The notes beneath the pieces were generated by a model. That model saw nothing but the letters and a program-made list of their open reading frames with translations, searched no databases and was not told the origin of the DNA. From Prorocentrum cordatum (Eukaryota > Sar > Dinophyceae > Prorocentrales > Prorocentraceae): 64,000 nt of DNA. The first letter of the stretch is position 1, and each line of letters begins with the position of its first letter. This document shows, piece after piece, positions 1 to 11,780 of the stretch. Where the stretch lies: contig CAUYUJ010003541.1 of the NCBI GenBank assembly GCA_963575745.1, forward strand, positions 1 to 64,000. The letters are read 5' to 3'. Made by a program: the position numbers and the translations under genes.

Positions 1-1028
1 CCTCCCCCTCCTCCCTCTCCTCCTCCTGTTCCTCCTCCTCCTCCCTGAGCCTTGCCAGGTGCTGCTTGCGAGGTGCACATGTGTGCCCGCCAGTGCAGGC
101 ATATCATCAAGTCCCAGCTCGGTCGCATCAAAAATGGGCGTCGTCCCCATGACCGGGCGACCACCAGAGATCTTGTGATCAGTCTCCGTGGCCTTAAGTC
201 CAGCCAGGACGAGGAGACCCTTGGCCAGGCAATTTCGTCTCCGCCACCACCTGGCGACGGAGCCTCTGTGGCTCCGAGTTGGTACGCTGCTGCAGTGTAC
301 GCTCCGAGAGGGGGACTTCTCTGCAGGCCTTCGGATTGCTCGCGTCCGGGCCCTTGGAGAGAACGCCCGTCGCGACGGGTCGTGGGGCGTCCCCGAGCCA
401 GAGTCCGACGGGTGCGATCCCTCCTGATGTCACCAGCCGTAGAGCGCGATCCACAACAACAGCATCCTCCTCCTCCGCCTCCTCCTCCGCCTCCTCCTCC
501 TCTTTCCTCTCATCCTCCTCGTCCTCCTCCTCTTCCTCCCTTGCCCCATTCCTGTCCTCCTCCCTGGCCTGCCTGCCAGCCTCGCCTTGCCTGGTGCGGC
601 CGTCCCCTCTCCTCAGCATCCCGCTGCGGCGGCAGCGGCGCACCGCTTGCGTGCGCGCGTTCTCGCGCGCCTGCAGCCGCTGCCACTTTTGCCGTCCCTT
701 CTGGCGTCAGCGTCGTCGTCGTCGTCGCCGGGGCCGTCGCAGCTCGCCGGCCCTGGAAACGAGGAGGCAGAGGGAACGAGGAGGAGCGAGGGCGACGAGG
801 GGCGAGGAGGAGCGAGGAGGAGAGAGGAGTAGCGAGGAGAAACGAGTAGGGGCGAGGACGAGCGAGGACGAGCGAGGCGCAGCGAAGAGGGCGGAGGAGG
901 AACAAGGAGGCATGTCACCGAGTGACGGGATGCTCTCGGTAATCGGAGGAGGGGGACGAGGGGGAGGAGGAGGAGGAGGAGGAGGAGGAGGAGGAGGAGG
1001 AGGAGGAGGAGGAGGAGGAGGAGGAGGA
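1..1028. other. Left flank: pyrimidine tract, exon-like patch, GGA array
   Basis: Bases 1-58 are a TCC-rich pyrimidine tract ending in CCAG, which resembles a 3' splice site. The next 100-odd bases are less repetitive and can be read as a Cys/His-containing peptide (residues AACEVHMCARQCRH at the start), so a small exon beginning near 59 is possible but unproven. Bases 451-560 are TCC repeats, 561-760 GC-rich sequence, 770-910 a degenerate GAGGAGCGA-type repeat, and 958-1028 a nearly pure GGA array. Long frames across 188-1070 are compositional and not credible genes. I see no recognisable domain. Confidence 0.5.
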
Positions 1029-1371
1029 GTAAATATGCTCCTCTCCGCCTTATATTCAATTAGAAGTTAATTTAGTTTGCATGCATTTCACTGTCCGCGT
1101 GAACTGAAGCTGCGTTTCCGCAGCCATGCGACTGCTCGAGCCAGCCGACCTCGGCTGGCAGGAGAGAAAAGGAGCGCGCTGGGGTGCGTGGGCGGCTCGT
1201 CGTCGTCCGTCCTCGGCCGGCCTCCTCCCTTCACATTCCTGGTAAAGTAGTCTTGCTTAACGGATACTTGTCTTATCAATGTCTCATCCCGCTTCCGCTC
1301 TCCCTGAGCAGAGTGAACATGAGATCTTAATTACTTTGTCAATTTACCCCGGTTCTCAGAGGAAAGACTGG
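1029..1371 (+). repeat. 5' LTR
   Basis: This 343-bp repeat matches 23741-24083 with 13 substitutions and no indel by my base-by-base comparison (about 3.8 percent). It starts GTAAATATGC and ends near GACTGG, so it lacks the usual TG...CA ends. It holds a TATATTC string near its start (1050-1056) and two small palindromes, GCTGCG-TTTC-CGCAGC and CCAGCCGA-CC-TCGGCTGG. An ATG at 1279 opens the first long frame, which runs out of the LTR into the leader. The last TGG may belong to the primer-binding site, since on the right it is followed at once by the GGA array. Confidence 0.88.
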
Positions 1372-2389
1372 TTATCAGCCGAAACGCGCGACTCAGTCGA
1401 CGCGGGGCCATTAAATGCAAAAGAAGATCTTTCAGTCGTGCCCCGCGGTTCAGTCGCTGCGGGAGAGAACGATGATAACACGAATATCGTGTCTAATATC
1501 TCGAGAAGCGCTGGTGGGCGCGTTGAACAACATGATGGACACGATACAGACAGAGACGGTCCTGTTCAAGACCGAATCCCTCCTTCATCTGTCGCCGATC
1601 GGGTCGTGAGGGGGAGAAGTACCGAGGGGATAACCGAAATGTCGGTAGACGTATCCCCCGCAGGGGCTCCGATAGGCGATCGTGAGCAAACCCCCGACCC
1701 TCACGGGCGAGATGGCGTCGCGCCAAGACCCAGGCGAGGTGCATTCTCGTCATGGAGTGCCAGATCGACGGAGGCAATAAGCTCCATCCAGAATGCTCCA
1801 CAAGCTACTGCCATTGCCGCTGGCGAAGCCAGCCGGCCAGGGGAGGTCCAAGGGAATCTGAATACGTATCCTAAATATCCCCGTAGAATGGGCGGGTACG
1901 CATGTTACCGCCCCAACCCCTATAGCATTGAACGGGCAATTCGGTAAGGATAGTGGTGATCCAATAGACAAAGATCATGAAATATATTCCATGGAGGAAG
2001 ATTTTGATAGTATCAATGACGATATTTCCCTAAGCCGAGCGTTCTCCGTGATGACAGAAGAAGACATCCCTGCTCAAAACGAAAGGTGGGTTCCAGATGG
2101 GTCCGACGAAGACACTAGTATCCTGACGCCTCAGGCGGACAGGACGGAGACTCAGATGAAGCATGAGAGGGAGTCCACTGGACGAACTCTTGCGCCTAAC
2201 CTCAAACAACGGAACGAGGACTACGAACTAAACCTCTCGCCAGTAAAGGAAGGTTTCTCCCGTAATGCCACCACCTCAGGTGAGTGGCAACCCACTATTC
2301 CAGCTGTTGTCGAGGATGAAGAAATGGGCGGGCAACCAGATATAGATGCTCAGCTAATAGCACGAGACGAAAGGATGAGGAGTTTTTAA
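1279..2389 (+). pseudogene. Polyprotein leader, unknown function
   Basis: Two overlapping frames, 1279-1947 and 1928-2389, read as one hydrophilic, acidic and Ser/Asp-rich protein with a frame change near 1930-1947. The ATG at 1279 lies inside the LTR. I recognise no domain. The second frame ends at a TAA near 2387, but the reading KDEEFLNAP in another frame carries on directly into the coiled-coil segment, so another 1-base change near 2365 is likely. By position it precedes Gag and may be an N-terminal extension of the polyprotein, or a separate leader peptide. It contains hairpins of the C-TNA-G family at 1389 and 2127. Confidence 0.45.
1369..1380 (+). other. Candidate tRNA primer-binding site
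   Basis: TGGTTATCAGCC lies at the inner edge of the 5' LTR. Its first three bases can pair with a tRNA CCA end. It resembles the common copia site for initiator methionine tRNA (TGGTATCAGAGC), with one extra T and a missing AG, so a methionine tRNA primer is plausible but not shown. Confidence rests on position more than on sequence. Confidence 0.5.
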
Positions 2390-3555
2390 ATGCGCCCAAA
2401 CCACCAGAAAGTATTTTTCCTCGTTCCAGATCGAATGCTTCGAGCAGGGGAAGTCCCAAAATACCAAGGTCAGGGGCGAGGTCTACTTCAAGGAGCAACA
2501 GTGCAGTTTCTATGATGGAGGCACGTTGGAATGCCAATCCTGGCTGCGCGCCTCAGGCGGAGAGCAGATGCCCAGGAAAAGCAACAAGCCTGAGGGCGCA
2601 TGTAGGAACCCAGCGCGCAGGAGTTGCTCGGACGTTTGCAGCAAGTGTAACCTACAATGGTTGTGCACTGAGTGTTGCCCGATGCACGTGCCTCCTCATG
2701 CAGTCTATTCAAGACCAGGCCAGGATAGCAGAGGCTAAAACTCAGAGAGAGTTTCTGACACATGAAGCGCATCTGGCTGAAAGGGCTCGATTGGACAGAG
2801 AAGAATTTACCGAGACTGTGATCGAAGCTAGAAAAACGTTTGAGGCTGAGCGGATCGCTCTAGCCATGGCTGCTAGAGAGCGTGAACAAGCGCTGATAGA
2901 ACATCTGCACAATCAGACTGAGGCCGTGAAATGGCAAGTGGAGAGGGAAGCTGAAAATAAATGCAGAGAACTATTGACTTCGGAGAGACGGGCCGTCACG
3001 ATGGCAAACGAAGAATCTGCTGGCGCCAGCGCGGTTGCCGCTGCCGTCGCTGTGGCCAAGATAGAAGGATAACAAATCGCGACAGTCATGGCGGAACGAG
3101 AGAAGCATGGCTTACAAGAAGAGCTCACAGCCGCCAGGCTGGAAGCAGACTACACCCAAGCCGTAGCTGCGAAGATAACCAACCAGAACAATCTCTATCT
3201 GGAAGAGCTTAAATCGCATGAGGAAGCTAGATCTTCCCTCCAGCGCGCAGTGTCGAGCAATGCTAAATGCCCGCCGGCTAAGCCGACCGGATCGAATATA
3301 CACCAGCTGTCGACGGCTCAGTCGTCGAGCACTGTATCCGCCCCTACGCAATTCGATCAGACGACCTTGGCAAATGCGGGGGCAACGACCATGCTGATAG
3401 GAGGTGAACACGTCCTCCTCCCGATGGGAAAGGAAACACGCTTCCCGTGGATCAGTTTGTGCCGTTTGTTTCCGTCTAAAGACAGACAATTGCGTCGGAT
3501 GTGGCAGTTCGGCGCGCGACGAACATATCGATGCGAGTGCGGGGAGATGCTCTAG
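2371..3555 (+). pseudogene. Coiled-coil segment of the polyprotein
   Basis: One frame runs through 2371-3555 with a single in-frame TAA at 3070-3072. From about 2720 to 3240 the peptide is rich in Glu, Ala, Arg and Leu in a heptad-like pattern (for example THEAHLAERARLDREEFTE), which predicts a long coiled coil. A second frame at 2526-2738 gives a Cys/His cluster (CSDVCSKC...CTECC), which may mean the true frame switches here. A coiled coil upstream of Gag would fit particle assembly, but this is inference. No catalytic motif is visible. Confidence 0.45.
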
Positions 3556-3658
3556 ATGCGACCTGTGGAAGAGTGAAAGGTCAGCGGCTAACACGCGAGA
3601 AGAAGAGATTGCTTCGAACGCGGCTAATATAGAGAAAGGAAAGGTGGGGCTTAATTAA
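3404..3658 (+). pseudogene. Cys-rich (zinc-binding-like) segment
   Basis: This 84-codon frame continues the reading after a frame change near 3420-3480. It contains CAVC, then CVGC, then CSRC within about 40 residues, which is a plausible zinc-binding arrangement. It ends in a lysine-rich tail at a TAA (3656-3658). I cannot assign a family. The paired CxxC motifs may be a zinc ribbon or a degraded finger. Confidence 0.35.
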
Positions 3659-3737
3659 GGCTATCATCACCGACCCGACTCCGTATACTGAAACTAAACG
3701 TGAAGCCGGACCCACATCGAAGTCGTTCGGGTTTCCG

Positions 3738-4091
3738 TTGCTTTCGCAAGAAGCCCCCGTGAGGCCGCTGTTGCGTCAACATTATTCGGTTCCAGGCCCT
3801 GCCTTAGAAGGTCCGGCTAAGCCGAGCACAGCTGAGCATGGACTCCCTGCGGGGATGAGGCTAACTGGACTTAACGAAGAGAACGCTCTCGCCAGTCTCC
3901 GCCCAACCTACGGTGGCGGTCCTGAGGGAACGACGGCGACTAAGTCGTCGGGCAATGCAGGACAGGGCGGAGAAGGAGACGACAAGAGCGACGCTCCCAA
4001 CACTGAGATCGTATCTTCACGCGAAGATGATCGTGGTAGAGGACCACGTGGGTCGCCTCCCGGAAGTCCAGGGGGGTCTGACCCCTTCTGA
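3738..4091 (+). pseudogene. Low-complexity linker before Gag
   Basis: This 117-codon frame is rich in Pro, Gly, Ala and Ser and ends at 4091, some 120 bases before the Gag capsid-like segment. It has no recognised domain. Several C-TNA-G hairpins fall in or near it (3814, 3937), and a related palindrome (GGGGCCT-CA-AGGCCCC) lies near 4100. I read it as a linker of the polyprotein rather than a separate gene. Bases 4092-4209 hold no clear frame. Confidence 0.3.
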
Positions 4092-4209
4092 TGGTGGAGG
4101 TGGACGCAGGGGGCCTCAAGGCCCCGGCGGACCGCGCGATTCGATAGTAATTGACGAGAGCACGCCGTGAGATCAGTGGAGACAGGTTGGTAACAATCAG
4201 AAGATTGAT

Positions 4210-5699
4210 TTGATGGACATCCCTGATGTAACGAACATTCGTGAATGGAAAATCGACGCAATACGTGCAATCGCTGGATCATCGTCCGAGAGCCAGGCAG
4301 CACAGCACAGGATTGCCGAGGCGATGGGTCCCGATGTGGAGGATGAGCAACTCAAAGATGCCGGGCGATTCCAGCGTCTTGACCTCATGATCGCAACGCA
4401 TCTTATCGAAACATTCAACAAGATGCGAAAGAGTCGATATCAGCCAGCTCATCATACTCATTTCCTTCAACAGGTTACTCGCATGGAATTGAGCGCCCAG
4501 GCTGAGGGAAGGCTCATGACAGGACGCGAGATGGTGCGGGCAATCTGTCACTGGTGTTCGGTAAGATCGGAGTTGGGGCAACATCGCATTTCACGCGACC
4601 TCTTCAAGGTGAATATAGACCCGCACAATCCTGACGCTGACCTCTATCATTTCTACAATGAATGGACAGACGTGTATCAACCGCTTTATGGCGCCAAGCC
4701 TTCCTCCGATGAGATGAGGGCCTCAATTCATGCACATTTTCTTGAACAGCGCAGAAAGCCGAGCAAACTGGACTCTGTCAAAAGACAGAATGGGACAAGG
4801 TGTAAAGACGTACGAGTGGCTGATGGAGCAGATCGAAGACATGATGTTGCGAGAAAAAGAAGAGTGGAACATCAGCGTGCATGAGGGAACCTTGAACCAA
4901 CGTGCTAGGCAAGCACGATTCGGCGGAGGCGGAGGCAATGACAATCGGAGGAATGCAGGCAGTAAGGCCGCCCCGGCAGAGTTTGCTGCTAAGTTGGGGC
5001 AATCCTCGGATGCCATGATAAGCGGGATGACTAAGGGCGAAACCACGTGCAGATACGTAAACAAGGGCGAAACTTGCCCGTGCGCAGGAAAGGGCTGTCC
5101 CTTCAATCACAAGAAGCCCAAGAATGCCGCACTGGCTCGGCCGAGTGCGGGACGAATGTCCAGCGCCGCCCCTGCCCGGGATAAGAACCCTAGAGGTAGA
5201 TCGAAGGACAGGGGCCGAAAGGGGCAGGGCCGATCCCAGACCCCGACTGTTAACCGTGGGAAAGGAGGACAGCAGAAGAATAGAAGTCAGTCACGTGGGA
5301 AAGACAGTAATATTCCGTGTTGCGCATACTCCCGAGACCCCAAGAATTGTCGAGGATCAGAAGACGGATGCCACAAAGCCCATAGAAGGCTATCCGAGGC
5401 TGAGAAGCTGAAGCGCGACAAGTGGGAACGAGCGAAACTTGACGCTGGACAAGCATTGGGATATGAGCGTACACCCAAACAGGCCAATGCTGCCGCTGCC
5501 AATATCTCTTCGACGGGAAGCAATGGTGGCTCCAGCCACTAGTGCTGATTCCGATAAACGCAAAAAGGATGGGGAGAAAAACAAAGGTGGTGGCAAAGGC
5601 AAAGACATGGTCTGTCGCTCTTACAGAGAAACGGGAAAGTGCTCACGCGGGAAGGAATGCTGGTTCGCCAAGACCACTCCAGGTCATCCAGTTGCGTGA
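4210..5699 (+). pseudogene. Gag with capsid-like region and CCCH zinc fingers
   Basis: The capsid-like part is in frame at 4210-4745 (starting MMDIPDVTNIREWK). After a frame change near 4740-4760 it continues at 4760-5542, and after another near 5540 at 5560-5699. The start 'PDVT..R.WK' and the later 'GRLMTGREM' match my memory of dinoflagellate copia Gag. Three Cys/His fingers follow: C-x8-C-x-C-x4-C-x3-H at 5047-5109, C-x8-C-x6-C-x3-H at about 5323-5385, and C-x8-C-x5-C-x3-K at about 5611-5672, where the last zinc ligand is Lys instead of His. Basic linkers (GRSKDRGRKGQGRSQ) between them fit RNA binding. Gag would form the particle and package the RNA. The frame changes make this copy non-functional unless recoding occurs. 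Confidence 0.7.
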
Positions 5700-6053
5700 C
5701 AATGGCTCCGCACTGGCGGCTCAGCCGTCAGTGCTGGAGGAATGATGAACCTACTTTTGATAATGCTATTCTTTCTTGCCGCCCTCGTTCGGCAGACGTG
5801 GCGAAGCCTGCGTCGGTTGAGCAGACAACGGGGGGGCTGGCAGAGACCCACTGATTCAGTCAGCTTGGGTGCCGTCGCGCGCCCCGCCCCATTATTCTGG
5901 GGCTTCCCAGGGCAGAAACAAAACAGCCCTAAGTTTTTTTGCTATTGCATCTAGTTCCGATGGAGGAGACTATTGGGATACCTCCAAAGGTGAGTTTCAG
6001 CAGGACAGCAGGAAACAGGCCGAGAGTCTCGTCAATGTCCTTGCGAATTTCCT
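5700..6053 (+). other. Linker between Gag and protease
   Basis: No frame here is convincing. Small frames of 60-70 codons overlap each other and none carries a known domain. A C-TNA-G hairpin with 12-base arms (one G-U pair) surrounds 5717-5727, and another core is at 5852-5862. A T-rich run near 5936 interrupts the sequence. I take this as degraded linker of the polyprotein. Confidence 0.4.
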
Positions 6054-7757
6054 GTGCCCTCGTTCTCGGACGCGATGAAAAAGTATCGGTGCGTTCCCCC
6101 TAGTAAGAGTTGCATGCGACATCGGGGTAATAACCGATGCAATCTCCGCGTCCGTTTTCACCCCTCCACTGAGGAGCCGACCATCACTTGGAGGAAGGCG
6201 CGTCGCCACGACTTGAAAGAGTTGCCTTCAAGTAGCAAAGATAGATGGAAGTTCCCGGGAGAAATACGTCGACAGATGTCGATACAGTCAAGGGCGCCTG
6301 TCGCTGGAGCCTTAATCAGAGCATCAGGCCTGCAAGATCATGTCTGGCATCTCTGGTTGAAGGACGAAGAGGGGAAAGAAAGCCCGCACGGCTCAGCCGC
6401 TGCTGGATGCACAGACAAAGACGCTGCGTATCTGGGGGCATTGAGCTTCATTATAGACACCGGGTGCGGGTACAACCTAATTGCGGAGAAATACATTAGG
6501 AGCGCAGGTGCAATGAGATTGATACGAAAGCTTCCGCAATCGATCACTCTGAACACTGCTGGGGGAGAATCTAAGGCCCTCGGTTCAGTTCGCATCGCGT
6601 GTCCCAAATGTAAGTGTGGTAGTTTTAACGCTTTAGTCATGCCGGAGACCCCGTGCGTGATTTCGGTAGGAGAGCGGTGCATGGATCGCGGCTTTAGTTT
6701 CTTTTGGCCAGCAGGCCAAAGGCCCTACTTATTGTTGCCCAACGGCCAAAGAGTGGACCTGGCCGTTGAGGGCAAGATACCATACTTGACCCTATCAGGC
6801 AAAGAGGCGCTGGGTCAGTGGATGTGCGCAGCTGCCGCCGGAAGGAGTGAGCCCCTCGAGCGGTGGTGTCGCGTGACGCCGGGCGCCAAGGCATTCCTGG
6901 ACAGCGTGGAATCTGCGGGAGGCCCTCCGCCCCATGCTGTCCAGACTCGCGTAACCATAGACCTGCGCACACATGAGCTGATTGGTACCCACAGCTACGC
7001 TGATGGGCGGCCCACTGGGATCGCGCCCGTTTTCCCGTCTTCGATCGACTCTGCGGATACCATCACCGATTTCCACTATTCGCCTCAGTTGGCCAGCGAA
7101 TGCGGTTGGAATCGGACGCCGACCGGTATTGCTGCCTCTAAAAGTCTCTCAGCTTTGCCCGACCACGGTCAAGCCGTCGGTCCATTCGACGAGCAGCCCG
7201 GCAAAGCCGAGGCTTGCGCTGCCGCATATAGATGCCATTATGGATGTGGAGTTTCAGGATACCTCCCGTACGAAGTAAGTACAGGATTGGACTCCGATGC
7301 GTGCAACGCGGCCCCAGGACCCGAGGAGGGCGAGGTTGGAGACGCTGACGGTGTCGACTTAGTCGACGTCGACGCACCGCCAGATTTAGACCCAGATGTT
7401 GCGGAGGTTGAGGTGTCGGAGACCCTTGCCGAGCGGCTCAAAAAGGCTGCATCCTCCCTACCGCATCTTCTAACTCATACTCCCAAGAACCCATTTTGTC
7501 CAGTGTGCAATTGGGCCAAAGCTATTAAAAAGCAACAGCGCAAAACGCAGAACAAAGGGCTAAAGGTTCCTCGCCAATACGCTAATCCCACTTTGTTCGG
7601 ACAACTGACGACGATGGATCATTGGTTTGCGATGGATGAACTCTCGCGGGGACTCCACGATGGGTCCGCGCGTGTGACTTTTCGCGACCGAGCTACGGAT
7701 TTTCTCGCCGCTCAGGGTGTACACGACAAGTCTGCGGCTCACGTTTGCCATTTTTAA
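6054..7757 (+). pseudogene. Retropepsin-like protease and integrase N-terminus
   Basis: The frame holds 567 codons; its ATG is only the first in this open stretch, not a proven start. The aspartic protease signature is FIIDTGCGYN with DTG at 6456-6464, followed by a beta-rich region to about 6800 (for example LNTAGGESKALGSV). A long linker follows, then the integrase zinc site H-x3-H-x6-C-x2-C (His at 7464 and 7476, Cys at 7497 and 7506). The first catalytic Asp of integrase is in TMDHW at 7617. The frame then meets TAA at 7755. The protease would cut the polyprotein and the integrase would insert the DNA copy. Hairpins of the C-TNA-G family lie at 6389 and 7355. Confidence 0.8.
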
Positions 7758-9422
7758 GTAAACCTTAGAGCCCCGGAGGAAACATTATAATACTGTCATA
7801 CAGATGGTGCAAGAGAGCTTGCCAGGGCATGGTACGAGCTCAATATTGCCCATGATCCTACCATCCCAGGAAATATGAAACAAACTGCTGTCGCCGAGCG
7901 TGCGAACGGTGTCGTGCAGATGGGAGCAAGAGCCTTACTCATGCAGGCTGGTCTTCCACCGCCATATTGGACATACGCAGTGCGATATTTCTGTTTATGC
8001 TACAATACTAGGACCCCTGCTGAAGGGCAGTCCAGCTGGGAAAGACGCTTCGGATGCCAATTCAATGCTCCGCTTCTTCCCTTCGGATCACTTGTCCGTT
8101 ATGTGCCTCCGCCTGAATCCCGTTTTCGCACCGCCAAGACTGGAGCGACGATGATTCCAGGGAAATACTTGGGGTATGTGCACAAAGCGGGTGGGCTGGT
8201 TGGACCTGATAGTTACGTTATACCTCTGAGACAATTAGACGGACAGAATATGGAATCAGGACGTACACCAGAGGGAAAACGACCCACGATAGAGAAATCT
8301 GATCAAGTATACAGCAACATCTTAGATGGTATTGCTGACGACCAATCGCCTCAGTTTCCCTTGCGAAAAGCATGCGAGAAAGCGGCGACGGAGGTACGTT
8401 CCGTCACCATCCCTACAGAAACAGGAGAAGGTGCGGCCGTCTCAGACGGACCACAACCAGCCACAGGGATGCGACCAGACAGCATGTTTAATGCTGATGA
8501 TCCTGCCATTCTGGTGCCACCGCCTCCTCAAGAAGGCGAGGACGCACCACGTATTGACTCTGAGACCGATCTTGATGATGACGGTCCTTGGGGTTTGTAC
8601 GTGGGCGACGTGCCTTTGGTAGTTGACGGCAGGGGCCCTCAGCGCGACTCCCATCCTGCAGATAACAACCAAAAGTTGGGACTCGCACAACTCGAGTATC
8701 GTTTGGACAGAATGTCCAACTTCTCAGCGGCTAAGCCGCGTGAGAAAGTTCCATGGAAAGGGCAACTTCTTGCCCGAACAACTCAAGATTTAGATACGAT
8801 GGAGTACTTCGAAGACAGACGGATTGTTGTTGGACTTACAAAAGACGATTTAACTCACAAGCTCCCGTTGGCAGGCCGTCGAAAGACATGTAGCATGCGA
8901 GTTGCTCTTTATCATGACCCTGATTATGTGCCTGTAACCCGCGTGCGGGTCACAGACCCAGACCCCAAATACAGTGCCCAGTGGTTAAAGAAATTACCTG
9001 AGTCTACCAATCCTGGAGTACATCCTGGACGATGGTTCAACATGACCCAAGCCCAGCATCGACAGGCCGTGGAACAATACAAGGCTGAAACAAGAGGATT
9101 CTTCGGTATAGAGGATCCCGGTCCTTGCCTCGGTCTTCTTCGTGATAATGGTCTAGATGTGGATGACCCACCGACTCCGCCCGATCCCGCAGTGGGTCAG
9201 CCACTTGCGGCTCTCCCCGAAGCCAGGCTAACTGCACCAAAGGTGGCTGAGCAGCTACGTCGAATACAAAACGGCAGCCTGTGCTACACCCCTGGCAGTG
9301 GGCGAGGGGCGGCGTCGCGAAACACCCAGGGCTGTCAAACCACATCTCAAACTGACGATTCATCAGAAGAAGATGTTCCCGACGAACACCTGTCGGATGA
9401 CGAGGACATTTGGTGGAAATAG
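7758..9422 (+). pseudogene. Integrase catalytic core and C-terminal region
   Basis: The same frame as the upstream protease segment continues here, broken by TAA at 7755 and again at 7788. The second catalytic Asp is in DGAREL at 7803 and the Glu is in AERANG at 7896, giving 62 residues from D to D and 31 from D to E, close to other copia integrases. After the core come 'PPYWTYAVRYFCLCYNTR' and 'FGSLVRYVPP', the usual copia integrase tail, then an acidic linker. Because both sides of the two stops are in the same frame, the stops look like simple point changes. An ATG at 7875 could start a truncated product lacking the first two Asp residues. Confidence 0.8.
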
Positions 9423-9485
9423 ACATGGTGTGGAGGCACGATTGCAAGAGACGGGCTACCCTCCGGCTCAGCCGGCAGGGATCCC

Positions 9486-10840
9486 TTGTCCGATGATGAT
9501 AACGGAAAATCTGAGGACAACGAAGAGGCAAGTCTGACCTCGAGTCCGGCGGCCGCCGCGTCGCGGCGAAGCGTGCCTCGAATGCCGTCACAAGATAACT
9601 CAGATACAGGTATCTGTCATCGTGACAATGAAAGATTTGATTTGCAATACTTCTATAATCCTTTTACCGATATAATATCTGTCATTGATGAGCCCCCCCA
9701 ACTTCCCAATGACTGGCAATGCGCTCGCATAGTTGCAGATCTGTCTCGCAAGACGAGGCAAAGGCAAACAAAGACGCTCAAGCTGCCTTGAGGAAAGAGT
9801 GGGACAGATTGCGCGACATCGGCACGTGGATAGAAGATGGTGTTAGGGAAAATTTCGATATTGTTGCCGAACTCAAAGAGAAAGCGGCCCATTTTGGCCG
9901 TTTGTTTGCGACCACTGCCGAAAAGAACTCGGAATTTCCATTAGGACACAAAGACCGCAAGTACAGAGGTCGGGTGGTTTTTGACGGTTCAAGTGTTAGA
10001 GATCAAAACAAGGACGTAGCACTATTTCAGGAACTTTCCAGCAGTCCCGCGACAATGCAGGCCAGCAAAGCAGCCGATACCTACGGGCTGTTTGAAGGCC
10101 ATAGCATCGAACAAGCTGATGCTCGACAAGCTTACACACAATCGAAGTTGGGAGGTACTCCTACGTGGGTTTTCTTGCCTCGTGACGAATGGCCCAAAGC
10201 ATGGTCCAACGTGAGGAACCCCGTGTGTCCACTGTACTTATCGCTGTACGGACATCCTGATTCGGGCGGATATTGGGAGCAGCATTGCGAGGGACACGTC
10301 ACGGCTAAAGGTTTTGTGACATGTAGTCCGTGGCGCAGCTGTTATTTCAACAAAGAATTGCAAATTTTCTTGGTCATATATGTCGATGATTTCAAATTGT
10401 CGGGACCCGCCGACAAGCTAGCCCAGGGATGGAAGTTACTTCAAGAACCTTCGGAAAATTGCCCTAAGGGCATAGAAATAGATCTTCCAATGGCTGTTGG
10501 GCGATATTTAGGATGCGAGCATAGACTATCAACTCAGACAATTGAGTGGCGCGGGGAATTGCCTACGGTACTTGACCCGCAGCCTCCCAAAGTTAAGAAG
10601 CACGCCTCCGTCGCAGACGAGAGTAGCGAGGAGGAAACGGGGGGCGACTCGGCGTCTCAGACGACCGAGCCATACCAGCCGAGAGAACCAAAACTAGTGA
10701 AAGTCTTCGAATACGATATGACAGAGTTCTTCGATTCCTGTGTTACCCTATACGCTCAATTGACGGACGCAGACCCGGCCACATATCCTGCCGCGGGCAC
10801 CCCGTTCTGTCCAGAAACTATTGACTTAGAAGACGGATAG
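9486..10840 (+). pseudogene. Reverse transcriptase
   Basis: The upstream part (9486-9791) is in one frame. From about 9719 another frame carries the reverse transcriptase: LRKEWDRLRDIGTW, then FDGSSVRDQN, then ADARQAYTQSKL (the first catalytic Asp region), then IYVDDFKLSG with YVDD at 10379-10390. The RT block is followed by GRYLGCEH, typical of copia. A TAG at 10838 interrupts the frame, which then carries on unchanged. Hairpins lie at 10653 (CGTC-TCA-GACG) and nearby. The function would be synthesis of DNA from the element's RNA in the particle. Confidence 0.85.
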
Positions 10841-11780
10841 GGCGGCCCCAGAGGAGAAATTTACTCACCAGCTGAGGAGGCTATAGCGTCAGCGTTACAG
10901 ATCAACGTTGACACCGGCCCTCCTGACAAAGAGATAGAGGTACTTGGCCTTGAGGCCGCAGCAGCTAGCCCTGATGACCCTGAGCCACCGACTCAGTCGG
11001 GAGTGCTTCAACCCATTGCAGGAAAAGTGTTGATGAACATACTTTATGGGTCTAGAATGGCCAGATACGACTTACTCCGTGCTGCGTGTCAAATTGCCAG
11101 TTGCATCACAAAATGGACAGAACAACGAGACATGGACCTCTTCCGCCTCGTATGTTACATAAAATGTACATCCCATTATCGTATGACCTCGTGGGTGGGT
11201 GACAAAAAGGAGGATGTTCCGTTAAAGCAGTACTCCGATGCAGATCTGGCGAGTGACATTCGAACACACCGGAGCACGAGCACCAGCTACCAAGCAATAT
11301 GGGCCCCGTATATACGAGCAGGCCAATCGATGAGTTCGCAAAGACAAACATGCGCATCTCATAGTACTTTGGCGGCCGAGATCGTTGCGGCCGACCTTGC
11401 GTTACGCAAGGAGCTGCTTGCGGCGTCACCGCTGTGGGGGATCCTGCTGGATTGACCTGCGCGATGTTCATGCTTGGAAGATAACCAAGCAGTTTGCAAA
11501 GTCATTAAGGCAGGCGTGTCGATGAAACTGATGCGTCGACCAAGAACGCATAGAATCGATGCAGCAGCAGTGTCCGAACAATTTTCTTGGGGCCTTGTTC
11601 AATTACAATACGAAAGAACACAAAACGAGGCTGCTGGAATTGGAACAAGACGACTCGTTGACCCAATGGCATGGGTCAAAGTTTTATACCTTGTCAACAT
11701 AGTGGCGCCTAAGTTCTGGGCCGCTAAGCGGCACCAAGGTTATCTTGACTCAATGTTTTCTGACGGACTTCCCCTGAAAC
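10841..11780 (+). pseudogene. RNase H (copia type)
   Basis: It continues the RT frame. Conserved copia RNase H blocks are visible: ILYGSRMARYDLLRA, KQYSDADLASD (Asp at 11237), SRQT-like SSQRQTCASHSTLAAEI, and LEDNQAVCKVI (Asp at 11480), then MRRPRTHRIDAAA. An in-frame TGA at 11453-11455 splits the domain between the Glu and the last Asp. The end matches other copia polyproteins. This domain would remove RNA from the RNA-DNA hybrid. Frame and order are otherwise intact, so the break looks recent. Confidence 0.8.
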
